NCBI GenBank assembly: GCA_951804985.1
Contig: OX638133.1
Coordinates: 7,088,501-7,152,500, forward strand
From: Dryomyza anilis
Lineage: Eukaryota > Arthropoda > Insecta > Diptera > Dryomyzidae
Reading direction: 5' to 3'
Length of the DNA: 64,000 nucleotides
Below are positions 37,401-46,649 of this stretch, in pieces. Each line of letters opens with the position of its first letter. Position 1 is the stretch's first letter. Below the pieces are notes generated by a model. That model saw only the letters and a list, made by a program, of their open reading frames with translations. It made no database searches and was not told the origin of the DNA. Position numbers and translations under genes: made by a program.

Positions 37401-37955
37401 CTACACCACCTATATTCGGCCTAAAATGGAATTCAATTCGCACATTTGGGCAGGAGCTTCAAAATCCTCCTTGGAGTTCCTGGACCGAATTCAACAACGT
37501 GCGATATATTTGATAGGGGATGAAAATATCTCATCGTCTATTGGTTCTCTTGAGCACCGAAGGACCGTTGGGTGTGTAAGCCTGTTTTATAGGTATTACA
37601 ACGGTAAGTGTTCGAGTGAAATACATGGCCTGATTCCACCAGGTCGTGTGTTTTCTCGTTCTACTCGGGCAACAAATCAAGCCCATCCCTTCGTAGTCCA
37701 CTCGACTCTCAACAGAACCACGCATTATAGAGATAATTCGTTCTTCAGTCGCACGACACGTTTGTGGAACAATCTACCTGCGTCCGTTTTTCCCGACATT
37801 TTTGATATTGGCAAGTTCAAAACAAACATTCACCGACACTACTCCATCTTTCCCCCCTCCATTTAACCTATCATCCCTTCTTACGATCAACACTGTGCAT
37901 TGCATGAATAGGGGGCATCCCCTGAGCGTTGGTTAATTTGTAAAAAAAAAAAAAA
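34440..37955 (+). mobile_element. LINE (Jockey/CR1-group non-LTR retrotransposon), nearly complete
   Basis: A long GC-richer 5' leader (from about 34440, TAGCGTCAACATAGCCATGG) precedes the ORF. The 3' UTR includes GAGCGTTGGTTAATTTG and a 14-A tail at 37941-37954. No target duplication was found, so the 5' boundary is approximate. No separate gag-like ORF1 is present in the 540-bp leader. Orientation is opposite to the host gene. Decayed relatives lie at 6990-9345. Confidence 0.85.
34978..37866 (+). CDS. LINE endonuclease-reverse transcriptase
   Basis: A 962-codon ORF encoding the enzyme that nicks target DNA and reverse-transcribes the element's own RNA at the nick. N-terminal apurinic-type endonuclease (about residues 1-230): FCNVRGL, ALCETQVH, YRSPN, AGDFNVHNATW and LGNSDHCTVS supply the catalytic Asn, Glu, Asp and His residues. 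Reverse transcriptase (about 400-730): KASGPDGI, NYRPIAICS, ALDISKAFDRVWH, SGVPQGSVLSPSLF and active-site FADD at residues 677-680. The C-terminal tail has IRPKMEFNSHIWAG, SLEHRR and RLWNNLPASVFPD. No RNase H and no CCHC knuckle. The start ATG at 34978 is preferred because homology begins there (MPQKFRIDFCNVRG); the frame is open from 34897. No stop or frameshift breaks it, so it may be recently active. The clade (Jockey or CR1 side) is not resolved. Confidence 0.93.
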   Translation: MPQKFRIDFCNVRGLRANFFSVYAYVSIHRPQIMALCETQVHEGTDPLDFHVPGYHLLPLFSAHRGLALFIRSDVAYQLQQQHSVSDSEFNTIWVKFKIQTHIMHLCFLYRSPNLDRVSTCNKLDALSDSISNILEQFPGSEIVVAGDFNVHNATWLSHSGLPTQEGCYVELFAECNQLTQLVKEPTYLPRVGGQSPKVLDLFLTSHHEKYDVKVLAPLGNSDHCTVSAEFSYSSLRASSIKAPKRTVWLYEKANWVALNDFFRNFNWKLCFADRDINAAATMVQNIILLGMRSFIPSKKISIKPKDHSWFNENCRIAVRSKEEAFQNWRSNKNADTERLRIQARNRCNAVISREKFLHEQNARKRVLLYHRGSKNFWSFVKRVKNQTTSSTPTLIMNGQTFTDPVDKANLLAELFANNSTLPDSYQPLPVVDFVSSAMPEIHFRTRAVKKVLANLNINKASGPDGISAHVLKKCASTLACPLRNLFNISYTTGVFPSCWKVANVQPVPKKGEATNPANYRPIAICSALSKVMESVINFHLVNYLEHNELLSDRQYGFRRARSTGDLMAVLSEKWNKCIHLFGESKAVALDISKAFDRVWHKALVSKLIAFGVGESFTRWISSFLQGRSIRVAMDGVFSEQHSINSGVPQGSVLSPSLFLVFINDLLSLTQNPIHSFADDSNICHSYSFNKRPNSLEIESKRRTMNDTLNNDLKSISEWGIANRVDFNASKTQCCLLSHKRMDSLLPPLNMGAVDIAQSAALDVLGISIQCDLRWNDHIFNVSKEAAKCLGFLKRCKTYFTPADLRTVYTTYIRPKMEFNSHIWAGASKSSLEFLDRIQQRAIYLIGDENISSSIGSLEHRRTVGCVSLFYRYYNGKCSSEIHGLIPPGRVFSRSTRATNQAHPFVVHSTLNRTTHYRDNSFFSRTTRLWNNLPASVFPDIFDIGKFKTNIHRHYSIFPPSI

Positions 37956-39403
37956 TTCCTATGATTAATTTTAATATTTTTAACACTTTCATATTTCTGA
38001 GACTTTTTACACTCCATAATTGCTATATTTTTAAAAGTTTCGCCTCTTTCTAAATTGATAAAGTGCCATAAACAAGTCCAACATTGTAGGTAGTAGAAAA
38101 GTTTACATCTTAGTTCAGAAATCTGAGAAAATAAATCCAAGTTCAAGTTAATCCATCAAATATGTAGGTTACTCTGTACTACTTATAAATTTTTTTTTTT
38201 TTATAATCTTAAATTCAAAACGAATAAAATATATTAATTTTACTTAAATGTAGCTTCATATAATGTTTCTAAAGAGGATATTTTGTGAGTGATACGAAAA
38301 TACACTTTAAAGATTGATTTTTATGAGTTCATTTTCTGATGTCGCAGAAACAATTTTAAATTTGTTGCTTTTTCGAGTATATTTTATAAGAGCTGCTAAA
38401 TAACTCAAAAATATGATTATTGTATGTGTTATATTTGGGGGAACAACAAAAACAGTATCAAAAGCGATATTTTTAAGAGTATTTTTTCTGTGAGCTCATT
38501 AAACACTCAGAAAGGTGCCTTCTTTATGACTTAAATTTTAGAGCACTTCTACTTATCCTATTTAAAATTATAATTGGATTATGTTAGGGCACTGATCATT
38601 TAACATGTTCCATGTCAAAACCCCAAGCAGTTACATAACGAACATGGTCTGACCATTAAATAAAATTTCTAATAGAGATAATGACATAAAATGTTCAATA
38701 TAAAATTATTTAACTTCTTTGAAATTCATTAATTCAAAAAACATAATTTTCTATTTTATTAACCTGAATTTATCAAGAGAAATATATAGTCAACTGTATT
38801 TCTATTGCGACAGATTATTGAACCCTAACTGAAACAATACCAAACTAACTAAAACGATTTATACCAGCCTTTGGCATAAATGCTATTATGTCCTTGAGCA
38901 CGCACGAATACTCAGACACATACATACACACACATACACACACATACACACACATACACACACATACACACATACATACGCACTAGCTGGTGAATTTTCA
39001 TGGCGCACTTCCAGCATGGGCGCCTCTAGTGCCATTATTGCAAATTTAGTTCGAAAACATGGAATTTGTGCTTAAAATGCAATTAACTTGGCAGGAAATG
39101 AAAATCAGAGTTGCCAGCTATGTACACACACACCCACTCACACATACATAAATACACACACATACAGCCATCCATCCGTGCACACAACTCAAACGAAATT
39201 AAACCAAAAAATAATAACTGGGAAAAGGTCAAAGGGTGTTAAATGTTAAATTGTTAGTCAGATAATTAACTACACAACCCCAACAACAAATATGCATTTC
39301 ATGCAATTTCAAAGAACTTCAGGGGTCTATCATTAACTTGTAATGAGTTTTGCTTATGGCAAATTAAAAACTGTACGCTATTTTAATAATATTTATGCAT
39401 TTA
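37956..39403. other. Intron sequence with CA-rich microsatellite
   Basis: A (ACACACAT)n microsatellite lies at about 38918-38982, with further CA runs near 39125-39165. No gene is seen. Confidence 0.55.
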
Positions 39404-39535
39404 GAGTCGGTGGCTCGATTGGTTAGTGCGTTGGACTATGGGCCGAAAGGTATCGGATTCGATTCGAGCGACTGTCATCATCTGTTCTTGGAAAACATTT
39501 TCCTATACGCTCTGTACGCTTAACAAAATGATGAA
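39404..39535 (+). mobile_element. Diverged tRNA-derived SINE fragment
   Basis: AGTCGGTGGCTCGATTGGTT, AGTGCGTTGGACTATGGGCC and a weak B box GGATTCGATTCG, then a degraded body (CTTGGAAAACATTTTCCTAT). Shorter than the other copies and without a tail. Confidence 0.7.
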
Positions 39536-40424
39536 AATTTTAAATAAAAGTAAAACATTTTTTTTTTTTTTTTAATATTGCATTCCATACAATACATATA
39601 TAGGAAAATTCATATTGGACCATAACTTAAATATCCTCTCAAAAAATATAAACTGTATTTCGCACTAAGTTATTTCTGATCAGTGATCACTATCAAATAT
39701 AATAAATTATCCCGATATCGGCACCGGAATTTGAAAACTCACATGTCAAAAATGTCTAAAAATTTCTTCAAATTTAAACATTTTACAGAAAAAAATATTG
39801 TACGTATGTATATATAACAATTGATATGATATAGAAAACAAAAACGTATTCCAATTAAAAATATTATTTGTTAATATTATTTAATTGTATTTACGCAATA
39901 TTTAACTAAAAATATTAATTGGAATAAATTTAATATCACATGAATACAATCAAATGATTAATTGTGTTTGTAACTATTTTTTATTGATTTTGATATATTT
40001 ATTTTTTTAGTACGCAGCTCTGCATATTTGTGTTTTTTCATTTTCGCAAAGCCATGAGAAATATATGTTGGCCGTATCAAAGAATGCCTCTATAGCCGCT
40101 GATGAATTCGCAGAATATTTGAAGCGATGTTGCCAATATCGAATTTTGCAAATTCGCAGAACCGATATCGACGCAACAGATTCTTAATAAATGGCCTGAA
40201 TATAAAAATAGCATGAATATAAAATCGGCCTGAATATATTTAATCCAATTAAAAATAATATCATTGTAAAACATTCTTTAATTGGTTTTACAAAATGTTT
40301 AATAAATTTCTATTAAAAAACGTGTCATTCGAAAAAAATTTTTAGTTGATGTTACTAATTAATTAAAATTACACGATGAGAAAAAGTTCATAACTCTTAA
40401 AATATTCATTCAAATATAACACCT
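39536..40424. other. Intron sequence, no gene recognised
   Basis: AT-rich, with repeated AATTGGAATAAATTTAAT-like and CCAATTAAAAATA motifs in opposite orientations (39850-40290). This suggests an old inverted-repeat element, but no ends could be fixed. Confidence 0.45.
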
Positions 40425-41433
40425 CACAGAAAAAAAAAATTCTTCAATATGATGAATTTATTCATAAATATTATGAATTTTTCACCAACTACCAGTTTCA
40501 TCATATTGATACCACCGTTCATTAAATGACATATTAATGAATGTATTCATTATATATATGAACAAAATATTCAATACAATGAATTTGAATTGTCATATTG
40601 ATGAATTTGTTCATAATATTTTTTCAAAAAAAAAATTTTTTTTATAAAATAAATCAAAAAAAAAGTGTTTTTAAAATTTTATTTAAAAAATAACAGAAAA
40701 AAAATTTATAAAAATTATCAGAAAAAAAAATTTTTAGGGAAGAAAAATAGTTCCGAAAAAACATTTTTCCAAAAAAAAAAATTTTTTGTTCGAAAAAAAA
40801 ATGTTCGAAAAAAAAAAAATGGTTCGAAAAAAAATTTTTTCGAAAAAAAAAATTGTTCGAAAAAAAATTTGTTCGAAAAAAAAATTTTTTCGAAAAAAAT
40901 TTCTTCGAAAACAAAATTTTTGTTCGAAAAAAAATTGGTTCGAAAAAATTTTTTTTTCGAAAAAAATATTTTTTTCAAAAATATATTTTTTAAAAATATA
41001 ACTTTTTATTAATAAAAAGTAGTAATTATAATAAATATATTATAAAACATTTTACTAATTTATGCATGTCGAGCAAGCATTATATAAGAAATAACATACA
41101 AGAACTACGTGAGAACTAAGAAGTACGGCAAAAAATGAACGAAAAAAAAATATTTTGGTAGAAATTTGGTTTAATGAACAGCGTTCTTCAATATGATGAA
41201 CATATATGTTGTATTTTATGTTTTGGTTCATTAATATTATGAAACGTATTCTTCACATACAGTCATCATATTGAAGAACACTTTTTCGACAGTTACCAAG
41301 CGTTCTTCATATTTATGATAGCATTCATAACATTGATGGCGTTAGTCATTAATATTATGAATGGTTCTTCAATACAATGAATCATGGTTTGAAGAACGAA
41401 ATTCATCAATATAATGTACATTTTTTTTCTGTG
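40425..41433. mobile_element. Complete family-i MITE, reverse orientation
   Basis: Left end CACAGAAAAAAAAAATTC, right end TTTTTTTTCTGTG. Its order of segments is the reverse of the 23797 copy. The core (40740-40990) is an array of TTCGAAAAAAAAA/TTTTTTCGAA units that keeps several frames open on both strands; none of these is a gene. TA flanks are not preserved. Confidence 0.82.
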
Positions 41434-42307
41434 CTTATATGTTGCATCATAAAACTAATATATCAAATTCAGTGCTCGATTTCGGTGCGATGTCCCCTGA
41501 AATCATAAATATCGAATATAGAATATGTTGCCTTATACTATTAGCTTTCCATAAAAAAAAAAATCCGATGAGGTTTTTTCTTAAAGTCTCGGAAATTGGA
41601 TTTCAATATGAGTACCATATGACCAATTTACATATTTTGCAGTTATTATTATTTTTTTTCTATGTATTTTACCTAAATCTGAGGTTAAACGAATTTGAAA
41701 CTATTTACAAATGTCATTAGCTATTTTATAAAAAAAATTACACTCTGAGAAAGGTTCTCACTGGCTCAAAATCTGTAAATTGGTATAAAATCTTCATGTA
41801 AAATATACTTTTTTCATGTTAATGACAAGATTTAGAAGTTATATCCCGTAAACTGATGGTACACCGACTCCAAAAGAGTTGTAGAATACCATGTTCGATT
41901 GTTTAAAATTAAAAACACAGTGAAAAAATCTTTTAAAATACAAAAATAGTACATCAATATTGGTGTTAATTTTGTGAAAAATAAAAAAAAAACTAGACTT
42001 TTTTTTAACATCATTTTTAACTATGAAGGACTCAAAATAAATTGTGGGCTGGTACTTTTAAAAAAATTAAAGTAAGATAATTAAGCAATCTTTCATTAGA
42101 ATCAAAAATATTGTAAATCCGTTTACGTTTTCTATACTTTTTTCATCTTCTCAATTCTCAATAAAACATTTAATATATGTAAATAACAAATTTAATATCA
42201 ATATAACAAAAAAGTTGCTAAATTTTCTTCAATTAACGACTTTTCTTTATTACGCGGCTGAGTTTCAATTAAAAATTAATTGCATTGATAAACATTTTAT
42301 TTAATAT
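41434..42307. other. Intron sequence, no gene recognised
   Basis: AT-rich, no repeat or coding signal identified. Confidence 0.5.
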
Positions 42308-42835
42308 TGTTACGAAATTATGTAATTTGCCCCATAGTGCAAGCAATCAACAAAAATTAATGAGACGCAAGACAATTCAGCGCACTAAGCATGTGTTAGA
42401 AAGAGACGGAAGATCATTCAGCGCACTGAGGCAGTGTGCGAGAAAGAGATGGAAGATCAGCGCATTAAAACACATGAGTGCGAATGAGATGCCAATAGCA
42501 TGCGTCATCCACGAAACGAGTAGAAGGTTCTCGAAACGTGTCGAACTGATACATGCAGTATATAAGGGAGCCGCATCAGAGGTACAGCACTTCAGTTGTG
42601 ATTTGATAGTGAACTAGTGCATCTCGTGAGCGGACATTGTAAAGATAAATTGTAGTAATACATCAGTGATTATAAGTGATTGTTATTAAAATGTTGTTAT
42701 TTAAGTAAATAAAGCTAATTAATACTAGTTGAAATAATACTAGTTAAAACCAAATATTAGCGTGTTTTTATTTTGTACACAATCCAGCGATACGAACTCG
42801 TAGAACAGTTTTCCGTAGACTGAATTTTCGTAACA
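42308..42835 (+). mobile_element. Solo LTR of a Gypsy-type retrotransposon
   Basis: 528 bp with perfect 10-bp inverted ends, TGTTACGAAA and TTTCGTAACA, flanked by ATAT on both sides (42304-42307 and 42836-42839). A 4-bp duplication is usual for Gypsy elements. No primer-binding site or coding sequence follows, so the internal part has been lost by LTR recombination. The plus-strand frame at 42285-42617 reads through U3 and is not a gene. Confidence 0.88.
42559..42713 (+). promoter_or_regulatory. LTR promoter (TATA, initiator) and poly(A) signal
   Basis: TATATAA at 42559-42565, TCAGT initiator at 42592-42596 about 30 bp downstream, and AATAAA at 42708-42713. The spacing matches a working pol II LTR promoter and would place the R region at about 42593-42730. 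It points away from 5-HT1A transcription. Confidence 0.65.
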
Positions 42836-42839
42836 ATAT

Positions 42840-43507
42840 GTACATCATATTGATGAATTCCGTTCTTCAAACCATGATTCATTGTATTGAAGAACCATTC
42901 ATAATATTAATGACTAACGACATCATGCTATCATAAATATTGATAACGATCAAAAAAGTGTTCTTCAATATGATGAACTGTATGTGAAGAAAACGTTTTA
43001 TCATATTTACTTTTCGTACAGTTCTCAAGTAGTTCTTGTATGTTTTTTTCTTATATAATGCTTGCCGGACATGCATAAATTAGTAAAATGTTTTATAATA
43101 TATTTATTTATAATTACAACTTTTTATTAATAAAAAGTTATATTTATAAAAAATATATATAAAAAAAATTTCGAAAAAAAATTTTCGTTATTTTTTTTTT
43201 CGTTATATTTCTTTTTCGAAAACATTTTTTTTCCGTTATATTTTTTTTTCGAAAACTTTTTTTTTTCTTAAAATTGTTTTATTCGATAATTTAAAAAAAA
43301 ATGTTTTTTTTTAATCGAAAAATTTTGTCTGATATTTTTCAAATAAAATTATTACAACAACACTTTTTTCAAATAATTTTCTTACAAACATTTTTTTTTT
43401 TTTGAAAAATTTATATATATTATGAACATCTGGCAGTATCTGGTAGTTGATGAAAAAATTCATAATATCTATGAATAAATTCATTATTTTGATGATTTTT
43501 TTCTGTG
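42840..43507 (+). mobile_element. Family-i MITE abutting the solo LTR
   Basis: Starts inside the family consensus (GTACATCATATTGATGAATT) because the left end is missing at the LTR. It ends TTTTTTTCTGTG before TA (43508-43509). The core has TTTTCGAAAA arrays. The middle is deleted relative to the 950-bp copy. Confidence 0.75.
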
Positions 43508-43600
43508 TACACAGTTTTTATTTTTTGTCTAGGTTCCTCAGAGCTGTGATTTCAACTATCACAGGCTTCCTTCTCCACTAAGAAACATAATGTTTATAAT

Positions 43601-43946
43601 CAGGGACTAAAACCCTTTGGATAATCGGTTCCGGTTCTGGTTCCAAAATTTTTTAAAAGATCTGTTGCGATTCCGTTTTAACAAAATAATTTTATATGTT
43701 CGGTGCCGTTTCCACACATTATTTAACAAATCGAAATTAATTACCGGTTCCTTGCATTCCCTGACAGGTACTATACGCCGCTGGAATATCGGTTATTTTT
43801 CAAAGATTTTTAACATAACGAGTCCGGTTCGCAAAATTATTTGGATTTAGGTTCCACACATTAATAACGGTTCCGATTCCGGTTCCGTAACCGTTTCCAA
43901 AAATCGAAACTGTACCGGTACTGATTCCGTATATATGCGGTCCCTA
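43601..43946. mobile_element. hAT-like MITE with perfect 8-bp target duplication
   Basis: 346 bp from CAGGGACTAAAACCC to GCGGTCCCTA, flanked by TTTATAAT at 43593-43600 and 43947-43954. An 8-bp duplication and CAGGG-type end are hAT signs. The interior is a run of GGTTCCGGTTCC/GATTCCG variants. No transposase. Confidence 0.85.
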
Positions 43947-44276
43947 TTTATAATAAACTCGCTACGCTATAAATTCCACTTTTTAGATCAATTTGGCATG
44001 GAATGCATGGAATGCAACTTAAAATGCACCTAAATTAATACTGAACAACATACAAATTTTCAATAATTTTTAAAAACCTTATATATTTCAAAATTTATTA
44101 CACACTATTTTCGTTTGTTGTGCCTTGATATTTGAACTAATTTGTAGTGTATAACAAACTGTCGAAGTTAATTGTTCCACAATGCAATAAAGTGCAACCT
44201 GAGTCAATTACGTGACGCATTCATTAAGTCACCCCTTCATTAAATCGTTCAGTCAATCAGTCAGTCAGTCACTTAC

Positions 44277-44414
44277 CTGATTGTTATTGGCGGTTACATT
44301 TATCGGTCGCGGTCGACGACGATGAATGCGCTTCCGTGCCGTTTGATAGATTTTCCAGTAGAGTACGAGTATTACCAGCAGTGGCACGTAGAATGTGCAA
44401 CATGTGGCAAAGAC
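44277..44414 (-). CDS. 5-HT1A: Serotonin receptor 5-HT1A, internal exon (TM5)
   Basis: A 138-nt phase-0 exon of 46 codons. Acceptor TTTCAG precedes 44414 and donor GTAAGT lies at 44276-44271 (minus). Translation begins VFATCCTFYVPLLV, the fifth transmembrane helix with its conserved proline, continues VLYWKIYQTARKRIHRRR, the basic start of intracellular loop 3 that contacts the G protein, and ends NVTANNNQ. It joins in frame to SYQ of the exon at 44617-44806 (only 202 bp away) and, across 33 kb, to PDLSQ of the exon at 10834-11052. The sequence is nearly identical in TM5 to the Drosophila receptor as recalled. It acts at the plasma membrane of neurons as a serotonin-activated, Gi/o-coupled receptor (family knowledge). 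Confidence 0.94.
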
Positions 44415-44616
44415 CTGAAACAACACAAAGAAAAATTGAATTTATTTAGAGAAAAAGTGTGTTAAAGAAATAAGACCTAGTTCGGACACTTTTATATGCA
44501 ACCAACTTGGCGTTGTCATAGAATGTGGTCAATAACACGTCTAATAGATATCATAAGACCGTTTTAATTTGATTTAATTTTGATGTGGAGAGATGCTTTC
44601 TTAAGTTTGCACTCAC
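44415..44616 (-). other. 5-HT1A: 202-bp intron of 5-HT1A
   Basis: Donor GTGAGT at 44616-44611 and acceptor TTTCAG at about 44420-44415 (minus). Ordinary short fly intron, phase 0. Confidence 0.9.
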
Positions 44617-44806
44617 CTGATATGATACGTCCTGCGAAACCATGCATTTCTGTTGCTCGATGCGTTGCAGATAATCGGGGTCCTTCCAGCCGAATTGTGG
44701 TGCCAAAGAGACTATAACCGCTGCGAACCACACACAGAAAATCATCAGAAAAATGCGCCGGCTGGTACGTGAGTGCATGTAGTCGATGTTTGTGACAGCC
44801 CAGTAG
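44617..44806 (-). CDS. 5-HT1A: Serotonin receptor 5-HT1A, internal exon (DRY end, TM4, loop 2)
   Basis: 190 nt. The acceptor TTTTTGCAG precedes 44806. The first base completes the Arg codon of the DRY motif, so the frame reads (R)YWAVTNIDYMHSRTS. Then follow TM4 (IFLMIFCVWFAAVIVSLAP) and extracellular loop 2 (FGWKDPDYLQRIEQQ, KCMVSQDVSYQ), whose Cys forms the conserved disulfide to TM3. The donor GTGAGT follows CAG. WAVTNIDY and GWKDPDYLQRIEQQKC identify an insect 5-HT1-type receptor, and QRIEQQKC with HSRTS favours 5-HT1A over 5-HT1B. The preceding exon should end ..DR with a phase-2 donor; it was not found up to 64000. Confidence 0.94.
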
Positions 44807-45482
44807 CTGCAAAAATTTAAACCAGAGAAAAGGTTAGTAAATTCTGTTTATTAACTACTTCAAGTATAGCTAGAGTCGATCTAATAGTGCGAATATTCCG
44901 AAACGTCCGGAATTTTCTGTGATTTTTTACAAAATAACTATAAACTGTTGGAAAAAAAGTGTACATATACAAAAATAAAGTAAATTATTTCCGCTTTGTT
45001 TTAAAATAATTCAAAAAAATAATTTTTACGCAAAAAGTATTTTTAGTAAAAGAAACAAAACTTTTTGTGCCGTTCGAGATTATCTGTGATTTATTATGAA
45101 AAAAGTACACATTTTAGAAACAAAGTGTAAATTTACAAATAAAGCACATATCTTAGCTATAAATAATTAAAAAAAAAAACAATGTGTACGCAAATCGGAT
45201 TTTCCATTTGAACCTCAACATGCACTTTCGTTCATGTCACGTCCGAATCGATCACTATTTAATTTATAACTTTTAATCTATCGTATAAAATTTATTAATA
45301 TGCAGTTGTTTAGCTATGTTTAAATACTATTTGCATACAAAAAATCAAGTATATTCATTAATATGTCTTCGAGATATTAAAGTTTTAAGCGTACGAATGT
45401 CCCGTCCGAAACCACAGTAAATGCCACTAGTAATGCTCGTGTTATTGTATACAGTGACAATGAGAAGGGCATATTTAAAATA
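44807..45482. other. 5-HT1A intron upstream of the TM4 exon
   Basis: AT-rich, no exon recognised. TTTTTGCAG acceptor context at 44807-44815 (minus). Confidence 0.6.
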
Positions 45483-45720
45483 CACAGAAAAAAAACTTCA
45501 ATATGATAATATTTTCACCAACTATTATATTCATACTAATGATGATTTCAGTCGTTGTATTAAAATAAAGTTAAAATTGTTCTTAAACATCAAATTTAGA
45601 AAAATAAAAGTTGTTTTCACATTTATGTATATATAATTCCTATAGGGTTTATGTTTTTAATTGATAAATACTGTTTACTTGATTTATATATTCGATATAT
45701 ATATATATATTTTTTTTTTT
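45483..45720 (+). mobile_element. Truncated family-i MITE
   Basis: CACAGAAAAAAAACTTCAAT after TA (45481-45482), family-like TTTCACCAACTAT, then decays. Short (AT)n at about 45698-45709. Confidence 0.55.
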
Positions 45721-46649
45721 TTGAGTTTTCTGAAATTTTATCGTTTATTTTGAAAAATATATTTTTTTATCATACCTTTTTTTAATATTTTAGGTTGATA
45801 AACAGCATTCTTCAATATTATATACATATTGGACTTTTGCAGTCATTTACCAATTTTATACTAAATTTAACATTGATGTTTTTTAGTGATCAATATTATG
45901 AACTGTTGTTCAATATACAGAAAAAAATGTACATCATATTGATGAATTCTGTTCTTAAAACCATGATTCATTGTATTGAAGAACCATTCATAATATTAAT
46001 GACTAACAACATCAATGATATGAATGCGATCATAAAAATGATGAACGCTTGGTAACTGTCAAAAAAGTGTTCTTCAATATGATGAACTGTATGTGAAGAA
46101 TACGTTTTATCGTATTAAAGAACAAATACATAAAATACAACATATATGTACATCATATTAAAGAATGCTGGTCAAATTCAGTAAAAATATTTATTTTTCG
46201 TTCATTTTTTGCCGTAATTCTAAGTTCTCAAGTAGTTATTGTATGTTATTTCTTATATGCATAAATTATTAAAATGTTTTTAAATATATTTATTTATAAT
46301 TACATTTTTTTATTCATATATATAAAAAAAAATTGATTAAAAAACTTTTTTTTTCGAAAAATTTTGTTTCTCGATTTTTTTTTTTTTAATTTTTTTTCTG
46401 TTATTTTTTAAATACAATTTTTACAACAACACTTTTTTTCAAATAATTTTCTAAAAATTTTTTTTTTTTTTAATTCGTAAAAAAATATTGTATTCATAAA
46501 TTCATAAACAAATTCATCAATATGACGATTCAAATTCATTGTATTGAATATTTCATTCTTCACTATGATGTTTGATAGTACGAATAATTTCATATCTGTA
46601 TATAATGAATATATTCATCAATTTGTCATTTAATGAACGGTGGTATCAA

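Larger units (their letters stand above)
11053..44276 (-). other. 5-HT1A: 33.2-kb intron of 5-HT1A
   Basis: Bounded by donor GTAAGT (44276-44271, minus) and acceptor CTGTAG (11058-11053, minus), joining phase-0 exons. It is inferred to be one intron because no further exon of the family was recognised inside and the NNNQ/PD join is continuous in the known protein. The content is almost wholly transposons and AT-rich DNA, itemised separately. It carries a full LINE on the opposite strand. Confidence 0.8.

Noticed and set aside
40654..41012. Overlapping Phe/Lys-rich frames on both strands
   Set aside because: They read through A/T arrays with TTCGAA in a MITE core; opposite frames are mirror images.
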